Assembly: GCA_021817355.1 (NCBI GenBank)
Contig: JAKAVI010000060.1
Location: forward strand, 1-9,287
Length of the DNA stretch: 9,287 bases
Origin: Pseudomonadota bacterium
GTDB taxonomy: Bacteria > Pseudomonadota > Alphaproteobacteria > Micropepsales > Micropepsaceae
Direction of reading: 5' to 3'
Part shown: positions 1-6,791 of the stretch, in pieces
Numbering within the stretch: the stretch's first letter is position 1
How the letters are laid out: the number at the start of each line of letters is the position of its first letter
Notes under the pieces: generated by a model
Databases searched by the model: none
Told to the model about the DNA's origin: nothing
Seen by the model: the letters and a program-made list of their open reading frames with translations, nothing else
Program-made: the position numbers and the translations under genes

Positions 1-260
1 CAGATCCGTTCGGTGGGGTCATCATCACCAACTGGTACACGCCGAAGAATGCCCCCAATGAGCGCACCAAGGTCACCGTTTACATTCTGTCGCGGACCCT
101 GCGCGCCGATGGCATAAAGGTGGCGGTGTTCCGCCAGACCCGCCAGGCCAATGGCGAGTGGGTAGATGCAAGCGTCAACCCGCAAACCGCGACCAAGCTG
201 GAGGACGCAATCCTGACGCGGGCGCGCGAGCTTCGCCTTTCGAGCCAGACCAAAGATTAG
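1..260 (+). CDS. DUF3576 domain protein, C-terminal part (partial)
   Basis: This is the 3' end of a gene that begins before the window. From base 3 the frame reads 85 residues to a TAG at 258-260, opening with [14 protein letters not shown] and ending in [13 protein letters not shown]. The pattern [10 protein letters not shown], then NER-KVTVYIL-R-LRADG, then VFRQ and WVDA, is what I recall of the alphaproteobacterial DUF3576 family, whose function is unknown and whose members often look like small exported or lipid-anchored proteins. The signal region is outside the window, so localisation cannot be seen here. It lies directly upstream of leuS, the usual place for this family in alphaproteobacteria, with 59 bp between them, and may share its transcript. 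The family call rests on remembered conservation, without a search. Confidence 0.82.
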   Translation, partial: DPFGGVIITNWYTPKNAPNERTKVTVYILSRTLRADGIKVAVFRQTRQANGEWVDASVNPQTATKLEDAILTRARELRLSSQTKD

Positions 261-269
261 AGCCAATAT

Positions 270-301
270 CCGCGCCGTGCGCCGCCAAAGCCTCGGCGCG
301 G
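270..301. repeat. Inverted repeat / possible hairpin before leuS
   Basis: In the 59-bp gap between the DUF3576 gene and leuS, CCGCGCCG (270-277) is perfectly complementary in inverted order to CGGCGCGG (294-301), with a 16-nt loop. A competing stem, GCGCCG (279-284) with CGGCGC (294-299), has a 9-nt loop and uses the same right arm. No T-run follows, so it is not a standard intrinsic terminator. It ends 6 bases before the ribosome-binding region of leuS and could limit read-through or translation. It could equally be chance in GC-rich DNA. Confidence 0.4.
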
Positions 302-319
302 TCAGCAGGGACTGAGGCA

Positions 320-2851
320 ATGGCGCGCTACAACGCCAAGGATTCGGAAATACGCTGGCAGGCGGCCTGGGAGGCTGCCAATGTGTTTGTTGCCGGACGC
401 CTGCCAGACGCGCCCAAATATTACGTGCTCGAGATGTTTCCCTATCCGTCGGGGCGCATCCATATGGGTCATGTACGCAATTATACCATGGGCGATGTCA
501 TTGCCCGCTTCCGGCGAGCCCAGGGCTTTGATGTGCTGCATCCGATGGGCTGGGATGCCTTTGGCCTTCCGGCGGAAAATGCTGCCCGGGAAAAGGGGGT
601 GAATCCGCGCGACTGGACCTACCAGAACATTGCGACCATGAAGGCCCAGCTCAAGCAGATGGGACTATCCATCGATTGGTCACGCGAATTTGCCACCTGT
701 GACCCGGGCTACTACAGACACCAGCAGGAGCTCTTTCTCGACCTTTATGAGGCCGGGCTCGTCTATCGCGCCGAGGCCGACGTGAACTGGGATCCGGTCG
801 ATGGCACCGTTCTGGCCAATGAGCAGGTGATCGACGGGCGCGGCTGGCGTTCGGGGGCCCTCGTCGAGCGCAAAAAATTGAGCCAGTGGTTCTTTCGCAT
901 TACCGAATTTGCCGAGGAACTCCTGCACGGGCTGGATGAGTTGGACCGCTGGCCCGAAAAGGTGCGGGTGATGCAGCGCAACTGGATTGGTCGTTCGGCA
1001 GGTCTTAAGTTTCGCTTTGCGCTGGTGGGCGGCGGACAGATTGAGGTGTTCTCTACCCGTCCCGACACGCTCTTTGGCGCGAGTTTTGTGGCCCTGTCGC
1101 CCGAGCACCCCTTGAGCGCCGAACTGGCGCAAAAAGATCCGGCATTGGCAGGGTTCATCGCCGAGTGCCGCCGGCTAGGTACGGCAGAAGAAGCCATCGA
1201 AACTGCCGAAAAGCGCGGCTATGACACCGGATTGAAGGTGGTCCACCCTCTTGATCCCAGCTGGACGCTGCCGGTCTATGTCGCCAATTTCGTCCTCATG
1301 GGCTATGGCACTGGTGCGATTTTCGGTTGCCCCGCCCATGATCAGCGCGATCTCGATTTCGCGCGCAAATATGGTCTTGCGGTACTGCCCGTGGTCGCCC
1401 CGGAAGGGCAGGAAACAATGCAGATCGGCGATGAGGCCTATGTTGGTCCGGGCAGGCTGATCAATTCGCGGTTTCTCAACGGCCTTGAGGTCGACGTCGC
1501 CAAGGACAAGGTTGCGGGTCTTATCGAGACTGCCGGTCAGGGTGAACGCACGGTCAATTACCGCCTGCGCGACTGGCTGGTGTCGCGGCAGCGGCCCTGG
1601 GGTTGTCCCATACCCATGATCAAATGCCCCAGCTGCGGCATCGTGCCGGAAAAGCGCGAGAACCTGCCAGTGCGCCTGCCCGAGGAACTGACCTTCAAGG
1701 GGGCGGGAAATCCTTTGGACAGCGATCTGTCCTTCAAGCTGACGCGCTGCCCGCGATGTGGCGTCAGTGCAGAACGCGAGACCGATACCTGCGACACCTT
1801 TGTCGATTCATCCTGGTATTTCGCCCGTTTTGCCGATGTCACGGCGAAGACCCCGCTGAACAGCGCTGCGGTCGCCCGCTGGCTGCCGGTGGACCAGTAC
1901 ATTGGTGGCATCGAGCACGCGATCTTGCATCTGCTCTATTCCCGGTTTTTCACCCGGGCCCTGCGTAAATGCGGCCATACCCTCATCAGCGAGCCCTTTG
2001 CCGGGCTGTTCACTCAAGGCATGGTCTGCCACGAAACCTATCGCGCCCCAGATGGTGCCTGGGTTGAGCCCGCCGACGTCGAAAAACGCGATGGCAAGGC
2101 ATTCCGCAAAGCCAGCGCGCAGGAACTTGCGATCGGCCCATCGGAAAAGATGAGCAAGTCCAGGAAGAATGTGATCGCTCCGGAAGTTATCATCGACCTC
2201 TTTGGCGCCGATACCATTCGCTGGTTCATGCTGTCCGATACGCCTCCCGAGCGTGACATCGAATGGACCGAAGAGGGTGCGGAAGGCTGCTGGCGCTTCG
2301 TCCAGCGTATCTGGCGACTGGTCAGCGAGGACGGGGCCAGTGGGCAGGGCGCGCGCCTGCAACAAGAGACGGACGCCGATCTGGCGCTCGCGCGCGCCAG
2401 CCATCGCGCCATTGCGGCCGTCACGGAGGATCTTGAGGCCCTGCGCTTCAATCGCGCGGTGGCCCAGATCTACACCCTGGCCAATGAGATCTCGGCCAGC
2501 AGGGCTGGGAATGCAGCGCGCCGGCAAGCGCTGCAAACCCTGGTTCTGCTGATCGGTCCGATGATGCCCCATCTCGCCGAAGAGTGCTGGCGGCATCTGG
2601 GCCAGAAGGGGCTTGTGGCCGAGACGCCCTGGCCCAAGGCTGATGCCGAGCTGGTGCGTTCAAGCGAGGTTACCCTCGCCGTTCAGGTCAATGGTAAGCT
2701 GCGGGGTACGCTGGAACTTGCCAAGGGCGCCGCAAAGGATGAGGCTGAGAAGGCGGCGCTTGCTCTGGAGGCGGTGCAGCGCGCCCTCGAGGGCAAGATG
2801 CCCCGACGGGTCATCGTCGTACCGGATCGCATCGTCAATATTGTCGTATGA
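320..2851 (+). CDS. leuS: Leucyl-tRNA synthetase
   Basis: Cytoplasmic class I aminoacyl-tRNA synthetase that charges tRNA-Leu with leucine using ATP. The frame is open from base 158, but the family start is ATG 320 ([14 protein letters not shown]), after AGGG at 307-310. This gives 843 residues, near the usual 850-870. Visible landmarks are the HIGH-type motif HMGH at residues 48-51; the CP1 editing domain with STRPDT (T250, matching the E. coli editing threonine 252) and PAHDQRD (338-344, D344 matching editing aspartate 345); a zinc-ribbon insert with CPSC at 436-439 and CPRC at 477-480; the WYFARF and [12 protein letters not shown] core motifs; a short leucine-specific insert; and KMSKS at 610-614. 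An anticodon-binding helical domain and a C-terminal domain ending VNIVV follow. All catalytic and editing motifs are intact. Its TGA overlaps the lptE start. Confidence 0.98.
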   Translation: MARYNAKDSEIRWQAAWEAANVFVAGRLPDAPKYYVLEMFPYPSGRIHMGHVRNYTMGDVIARFRRAQGFDVLHPMGWDAFGLPAENAAREKGVNPRDWTYQNIATMKAQLKQMGLSIDWSREFATCDPGYYRHQQELFLDLYEAGLVYRAEADVNWDPVDGTVLANEQVIDGRGWRSGALVERKKLSQWFFRITEFAEELLHGLDELDRWPEKVRVMQRNWIGRSAGLKFRFALVGGGQIEVFSTRPDTLFGASFVALSPEHPLSAELAQKDPALAGFIAECRRLGTAEEAIETAEKRGYDTGLKVVHPLDPSWTLPVYVANFVLMGYGTGAIFGCPAHDQRDLDFARKYGLAVLPVVAPEGQETMQIGDEAYVGPGRLINSRFLNGLEVDVAKDKVAGLIETAGQGERTVNYRLRDWLVSRQRPWGCPIPMIKCPSCGIVPEKRENLPVRLPEELTFKGAGNPLDSDLSFKLTRCPRCGVSAERETDTCDTFVDSSWYFARFADVTAKTPLNSAAVARWLPVDQYIGGIEHAILHLLYSRFFTRALRKCGHTLISEPFAGLFTQGMVCHETYRAPDGAWVEPADVEKRDGKAFRKASAQELAIGPSEKMSKSRKNVIAPEVIIDLFGADTIRWFMLSDTPPERDIEWTEEGAEGCWRFVQRIWRLVSEDGASGQGARLQQETDADLALARASHRAIAAVTEDLEALRFNRAVAQIYTLANEISASRAGNAARRQALQTLVLLIGPMMPHLAEECWRHLGQKGLVAETPWPKADAELVRSSEVTLAVQVNGKLRGTLELAKGAAKDEAEKAALALEAVQRALEGKMPRRVIVVPDRIVNIVV

Positions 2852-3369
2852 TAAAGCGATTGACCGTACTGGTCCTGGCACTTGGCCTGAGCGGATGTGG
2901 CTTTCGTCCGCTTTATGGACGCTATGGCGCTGATCCTGATGCCGCGGCCATCTTTGCCCAGATCTACATTCCGCCGATCGCCTCCGATGAGGCGGGATAT
3001 AATTTGCGCAACACGCTGATTGACCTGCTCAGGTCCAGAGCATCCTCGGCAGGCGCGCGCTATCGCCTTTCCATCACCTTGGCACAGTCCCGCCAAGGTA
3101 TTGCCATCGAGCCCAATGCCACAATCACCCGCTACAACTATCAGCTGAACGCCCGCTACACGCTTTATGACCTGGCCCGCGACAAAATTGTCACCAGCGG
3201 AAGCGAAGAAGCGCTCTCCGCCTACAATGTGCCGTTGTCATCGGCGACCTCGCTTTACTCGACCTTGATGGCACGGCGCGACGCGCAGCGGCGGGCCGCA
3301 GAGGATGTCGCCCAGCGCATCCGCATGGATCTTGCCGTCTTCTTTGCCGAGCCAAGGTCGCGCTCATGA
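2848..3369 (+). CDS. lptE: LPS-assembly lipoprotein LptE
   Basis: Predicted outer-membrane lipoprotein of 173 residues that plugs the LptD barrel and helps insert lipopolysaccharide into the outer leaflet. The N-terminus [17 protein letters not shown] is a lipoprotein signal: two basic residues, a hydrophobic stretch and a lipobox LSGC with the acylated cysteine at 17. GFRPLYG follows directly and is the hallmark of the LptE family. The rest alternates predicted strands and helices ([11 protein letters not shown] near the middle, an Arg/Ala-rich helix near 145-165), as expected. The start ATG overlaps the leuS stop (ATGA) and I see no good ribosome-binding site, so translation is probably coupled to leuS. 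It also overlaps holA by ATGA. The leuS-lptE-holA order is common in proteobacteria and strengthens the call, as alphaproteobacterial LptE sequences diverge widely. Confidence 0.93.
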   Translation: MIKRLTVLVLALGLSGCGFRPLYGRYGADPDAAAIFAQIYIPPIASDEAGYNLRNTLIDLLRSRASSAGARYRLSITLAQSRQGIAIEPNATITRYNYQLNARYTLYDLARDKIVTSGSEEALSAYNVPLSSATSLYSTLMARRDAQRRAAEDVAQRIRMDLAVFFAEPRSRS

Positions 3370-4388
3370 TCATCAAGCATAGCGAGGCCGACCGATTTGC
3401 CTCGAGGCCTCCTGCCGGCCTTTTCGCGGCCCTGGTTTTCGGACCGGACAGCGGGCTTGTGCGCGAACGCGCGGAACGACTGGCGCGCAGCGTGGTGTCG
3501 GATCTGAATGACGCCTTTCTCGTCAGCGAGCTTGATGAGACGATACTCTTAGCCGATCCCGCCCGCCTCGCAGACGAAGCGGCGTCGATATCGATGCTGG
3601 GTGGACGGCGGGTGGTCCGCGTGCGCGACGCCGGTAATGGTCTTACCCCCCTCTTTGCCAGGTTTCTGGCCAAGCCAAGTGGAGATGCGCTGATTGTGGT
3701 CGAAGCCGGGGATCTGTCCAAGGCGGCGGCGTTGCGCAAGCTCTTTGAAGACGCCCCGAATGCGGCGGCCCTGGGCTGTTATGGCGATACGGCACGCGAT
3801 CTGGCGCAGCTCGTGCGCGAGGTGATGAAGGAACATGGGCTCGCCATCACCGCTGACGGGGTTGAAGAAGCGGTGGTGCGGCTGGGGTCGGACCGGGGCG
3901 TGAGCCGGCGCGAACTGGAAAAGCTTGCCCTTTATGCGCGTGACGCCGGCAAGGTTGCAGTCACCGACGTACGTGCGGTCATGGGCGATGAAGCCGAGGC
4001 GAGGACTGAAGAAGTCTGTGACGCGGCCGGCGAGGGCAATCTCCAACTGCTGGATCTGGCGCTGTCCAGGCTGTGGGCGCACGATACCTCGCCCGTAGCC
4101 GTGGTGCGCATTGCGCTGTCGCATTTTCAGCGCCTGGCGCAGATCCGTGTCCTGGTTGATCGCGGCGAAGCGGTGGAGGGCGCGTTGAAGAAACTGCGTC
4201 CGCCGCTGCATTTTTCGCGGCAAGGGAGCTTTCGCGCGCAGATCGGTCGCTGGAATGCGCCACGGCTGCAGCGCGCCCTCGAACTGCTCCTTGAAGCCGA
4301 GGAACTGTGCAAGACGACAGCTGTACCGAGCAAGGCGGCGTGCGGGCGGGCGCTGCTCAACATCGCCTCGCTGGCCAGGATGCGCTGA
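3366..4388 (+). CDS. holA: DNA polymerase III subunit delta
   Basis: Clamp-loader subunit (340 residues) that opens the beta sliding clamp within the delta/delta-prime/gamma-tau complex during chromosome replication. Family features: an AAA+-like domain I starting [18 protein letters not shown] (about 22-39), with a degenerate P-loop as delta does not hydrolyse [16 protein letters not shown] (about 78-90); [21 protein letters not shown] (about 109-129); a domain II with [12 protein letters not shown] (about 180-191), the usual helical signature; and a C-terminal collar domain III ending in [19 protein letters not shown]. The length matches the family. The ATG at 3366 overlaps the lptE stop (ATGA) and has AAGG 8 bases upstream. 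hisF begins one base after its TGA. Confidence 0.95.
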   Translation: MIIKHSEADRFASRPPAGLFAALVFGPDSGLVRERAERLARSVVSDLNDAFLVSELDETILLADPARLADEAASISMLGGRRVVRVRDAGNGLTPLFARFLAKPSGDALIVVEAGDLSKAAALRKLFEDAPNAAALGCYGDTARDLAQLVREVMKEHGLAITADGVEEAVVRLGSDRGVSRRELEKLALYARDAGKVAVTDVRAVMGDEAEARTEEVCDAAGEGNLQLLDLALSRLWAHDTSPVAVVRIALSHFQRLAQIRVLVDRGEAVEGALKKLRPPLHFSRQGSFRAQIGRWNAPRLQRALELLLEAEELCKTTAVPSKAACGRALLNIASLARMR

Positions 4389-4389
4389 G

Positions 4390-5151
4390 ATGCTGACCAT
4401 CCGCATCATACCCTGTCTCGATGTCAAGGACGGCCGCGTCGTCAAAGGCGTCAATTTTGTTAATCTGCGCGACGCCGGTGATCCGGTGGAGCAGGCAGTG
4501 CTCTACGATGCCGCTGGCGCCGATGAGCTGTGCTTTTTGGATATCACTGCCAGCCATGAAAAGCGCGGCATTCTGCTGGAAGTCGTGCAACGCACAGCCG
4601 AAGCCTGCTTCATGCCGTTAACGGTTGGTGGCGGCATCCGGACACTTGAGGACATCCGGGCGCTCTTGCTGGCAGGCGCGGATAAGGTTTCCATCAACAC
4701 CGAAGCGGTGCGGCGGCCGGATTTTGTTCGTGATGCCGCCGAGAAATTTGGCAGCCAGTGCATCGTGGCGGCGATCGACGCCAAGGACGCAGGTGAGGGA
4801 AAGTTCGAGGTCTTCACCCACGGCGGACGCACGCCAACCGGTCTTGATGCAGTGACCCACGCGCAGCGTCTTGCGGCCTATGGTGCCGGTGAAATCCTGC
4901 TGACCTCGATGGATCGTGACGGCACGCGCAGTGGCTATAACCTGGCCCTCACCCGAGCCGTTGCCGATGGTGTCGAGGTCCCGGTGATTGCCAGCGGCGG
5001 GGTCGGCACCGTTGCCGATCTCGTCAAAGGTGTGGTCGAGGGTCATGCCAGTGCGGTACTCGCAGCCTCGATTTTTCACTATGGCGAGGTCAGTGTTGCC
5101 GAGGCCCGCGCGGCACTGAAAGCTGCCGGTCTTCCCGTGCGCAAGAGCTGA
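4390..5151 (+). CDS. hisF: Imidazole glycerol phosphate synthase, cyclase subunit HisF
   Basis: A (beta/alpha)8-barrel enzyme of histidine biosynthesis. It uses ammonia delivered by the glutaminase HisH to turn PRFAR into imidazole glycerol phosphate and AICAR. The frame is open from 4255 inside holA, but the conserved start [20 protein letters not shown] fixes ATG 4390, giving 253 residues, the standard length. An AGGA at 4377-4380 sits 9 bases upstream, inside the holA end. The catalytic aspartates D11 (PCLD) and D130 (AAID) are both present, as are phosphate-binding motifs VGGGIR (79-84) and ASGGVG near 200. Nothing is missing, so it should be active. Its place is unusual: it is one base downstream of holA, and no other his gene is in the window. 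HisH must be encoded elsewhere. Confidence 0.97.
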   Translation: MLTIRIIPCLDVKDGRVVKGVNFVNLRDAGDPVEQAVLYDAAGADELCFLDITASHEKRGILLEVVQRTAEACFMPLTVGGGIRTLEDIRALLLAGADKVSINTEAVRRPDFVRDAAEKFGSQCIVAAIDAKDAGEGKFEVFTHGGRTPTGLDAVTHAQRLAAYGAGEILLTSMDRDGTRSGYNLALTRAVADGVEVPVIASGGVGTVADLVKGVVEGHASAVLAASIFHYGEVSVAEARAALKAAGLPVRKS

Positions 5152-5155
5152 GCAC

Positions 5156-5162
5156 AAGGAGG
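5156..5162 (+). promoter_or_regulatory. Strong Shine-Dalgarno sequence without a matching start codon
   Basis: AAGGAGG lies four bases after the hisF stop. It is a near-perfect complement of the 16S rRNA tail, yet no ATG, GTG or TTG falls at 5-10 bases from it. The closest is TTG 5164, only one base away, which would give a nine-codon peptide ending in TGA at 5191-5193. That TGA overlaps the ATG at 5193 of the CHAD gene (TGATG). The site may be a relic of an earlier start of the CHAD gene, or may feed ribosomes to it by coupling. Confidence 0.45.
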
Positions 5163-5192
5163 CTTGCCGCCAAAAGCGTTCCGTGGGAGTTG

Positions 5193-6323
5193 ATGAACAG
5201 GAACGCCACGAGACGGGGACAGAGCGCGGAGCCTGGCATCGTGCCCAAGGAAGAACAATACGAATTGCGTCTTGGTGAGGCCCTGGAGCGCCGGCGGGGT
5301 CCGGTCCGCAGCGCCAGCCTGGGACGTCGACATCCCCGTGCGGGCGGCGATGGTTCACGCGGACCAGCTAGGCCGCTGGCCCGGAAGGCCGGCATCTGGG
5401 TGCTGCCCCGCGAGGCGACGGCAGGTGAGGCTTTCATGCGCACCCTTGAGCATTGCCGCAGCCACATACTCGCCAATCTGCCAGCAGTGTCGCAGAGCCA
5501 CGAAGTCGAAGGCGTGCACCAGCTGCGTGTGGCTTTGCGCCGTTTGCGCGTGGCGCTTGTTGCTTTTGGCGCGGACTTTCGTACGCCTGAACTTGATGCC
5601 TTGCGCCTGCGCGCAAAGCTTTTGGCCGCAGGGCTGGGGCCGGCCCGTGACATGGATGTCTTTCTTGACGAACTCATGGCGCCGGCGCAGGCCGATGCGG
5701 GTCTGCCGGAGGCATTTGCACTGCTGCGCGCCCGTGCCACTGCACGTCGTGATGCGGCCTGGCAGACGGCGGTAAACACCGCTTCAAGCCTTGCCTTTCA
5801 CAGCTTTGTCCATGATCTGACCCAGGCCATCGCGCATCGCGCGTGGTATGAGGCAGGGTCGCGGGAGGAGGATCGGCTTTTGCGCTTTGACCAGCCGGTT
5901 CGTCTGCTGGCGGATCGCCAGCTTGCGCACTACTTCCGCAAGGCCAAGAAACGGGCGCGTAAACTGCAGAGCCTCAACGAAGCGCAACGCCATGAACTGC
6001 GCATTGCCCTCAAGAAGCTGCGCTACACTCTCGAATTCTTTTCCTCGCTCTATGATCCAAAGATGGTCAGGTCATTCGTGCGCCGGTTGTCGCTCATGCA
6101 GGACGTGCTTGGGAGCTTGCAGGATCTGGCGGTTGCGCGGCGGATCCTGCACGATCTTGTCGAGGCCGCGTCCGAGCAGCAGGCACCCGAACAAGGCGAG
6201 CTGCGATTTGCTGCGGGAACCGTTTATGGTTGGCATCTGGAGCGGGCCAACGCCGCCTGGAGCGAGGCCAAACTGCGCTGGAAACGTCTTTCGAAGACAG
6301 AGCCGTTTTGGAGCCCGTCGTGA
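5193..6323 (+). CDS. CHAD domain protein (probable polyphosphate-binding)
   Basis: CHAD domains are all-helical, histidine- and basic-rich modules known to bind inorganic polyphosphate and in some bacteria to sit on polyphosphate granules; this protein (376 residues from ATG 5193) probably does so too. Two repeats are visible: VHQLRVALRRLR from residue 108 with GPARDMDVF after it, and HELRIALKKLRY from residue 267 with LQDVLGSLQDLAVA after it. The region before residue about 60 has no recognisable domain, is rich in Arg, Gly and Pro, and uses AGA, AGG, GGA and CGA codons that are scarce in neighbouring genes. Many relatives carry an N-terminal CYTH (triphosphate tunnel) domain; it is absent here, though QYELRL after GTG 5241 weakly recalls a CYTH start. 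The start is uncertain: ATG 5193 has GGGAG only 3 bases away, while GTG 5241 (360 residues) has GGAG at 9. The stop overlaps the thioesterase start. Confidence 0.88.
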   Translation: MNRNATRRGQSAEPGIVPKEEQYELRLGEALERRRGPVRSASLGRRHPRAGGDGSRGPARPLARKAGIWVLPREATAGEAFMRTLEHCRSHILANLPAVSQSHEVEGVHQLRVALRRLRVALVAFGADFRTPELDALRLRAKLLAAGLGPARDMDVFLDELMAPAQADAGLPEAFALLRARATARRDAAWQTAVNTASSLAFHSFVHDLTQAIAHRAWYEAGSREEDRLLRFDQPVRLLADRQLAHYFRKAKKRARKLQSLNEAQRHELRIALKKLRYTLEFFSSLYDPKMVRSFVRRLSLMQDVLGSLQDLAVARRILHDLVEAASEQQAPEQGELRFAAGTVYGWHLERANAAWSEAKLRWKRLSKTEPFWSPS

Positions 6324-6781
6324 CACGTCAGACCATCGATCTTGTGCAGAAGGATCAATATCCGGCCAATATTCAGGCCATTCTCAAACGGGCAGCGCCC
6401 TGTGCCGCCTGGCTCGGTCAGGAACTCCTCGAAATCGATGCCGAGACTGGCTGGTGCCGGATCGCCTATAGTCTCGGCGAGGCTCAGTTCAATCGCTTTG
6501 GTGCGGTCCATGGTGGCGCCATTGCCTGTGTCATGGACGATGTGTTGTCGGTGGCGGCGGGGCTTGTGCTGGCCTGGGGAGAAATTGCGCCGACGCTTGA
6601 GATGAAGGTGAGCTATCTCAACCAGGCCGGCGCGGGTCGGCATATTGGTGAAGCCTGCGTCCGCAAGCGCGGGCGGCAGATCAGCTTTCTTGAGGCGAGC
6701 CTGATGCGCGCGGACGGCAGGCTCATCGCAACCGCCTCAGGTACGATCATGATCTCAGCCCTCAAACGGTCCCAGACTTGA
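6320..6781 (+). CDS. PaaI-family hotdog-fold thioesterase
   Basis: Predicted acyl-CoA thioesterase of 153 residues, single hotdog fold. I chose GTG 6320, overlapping the CHAD TGA as GTGA, because GGAG at 6310-6313 lies 6 bases upstream and the product then has the normal family length. The frame also stays open back to 6230 inside the CHAD gene, but that would add 30 residues of non-family sequence. The family motif is clear: FGAVHGGAIACVMDD, with HGG at 64-66 and D73 in the place of the PaaI catalytic aspartate. Later blocks also fit: EMKVSYLNQAGAG, KRGRQISFLEASL and GRLIATASGTIMI. The substrate cannot be read from sequence; phenylacetyl-CoA genes are not nearby, so a general acyl-CoA clearing role is more likely than the paa pathway. 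Its stop faces the hemY-type stop 10 bp away. Confidence 0.9.
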   Translation: MTRQTIDLVQKDQYPANIQAILKRAAPCAAWLGQELLEIDAETGWCRIAYSLGEAQFNRFGAVHGGAIACVMDDVLSVAAGLVLAWGEIAPTLEMKVSYLNQAGAGRHIGEACVRKRGRQISFLEASLMRADGRLIATASGTIMISALKRSQT

Positions 6782-6791
6782 AGTGTCCTGA

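Noticed and set aside
158..319. A longer leuS starting at 158
   Set aside because: The extra 54 residues lie over the DUF3576 gene and the gap, do not resemble LeuS, and ATG 320 begins the conserved N-terminus.
1808..2596. 262-codon open frame on the - strand inside leuS
   Set aside because: It lies opposite intact, motif-rich leuS sequence, has no recognisable domain, and long antisense frames are common in DNA this GC-rich.
3549..4454. 301-codon open frame on the - strand across holA and the start of hisF
   Set aside because: It has no family resemblance and crosses two well supported genes; it reads as an antisense shadow.
4618..5358. 246-codon - strand frame across hisF and the gap before the CHAD gene
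   Set aside because: Most of it is opposite conserved hisF codons, and the part across the gap shows no domain I can recognise.
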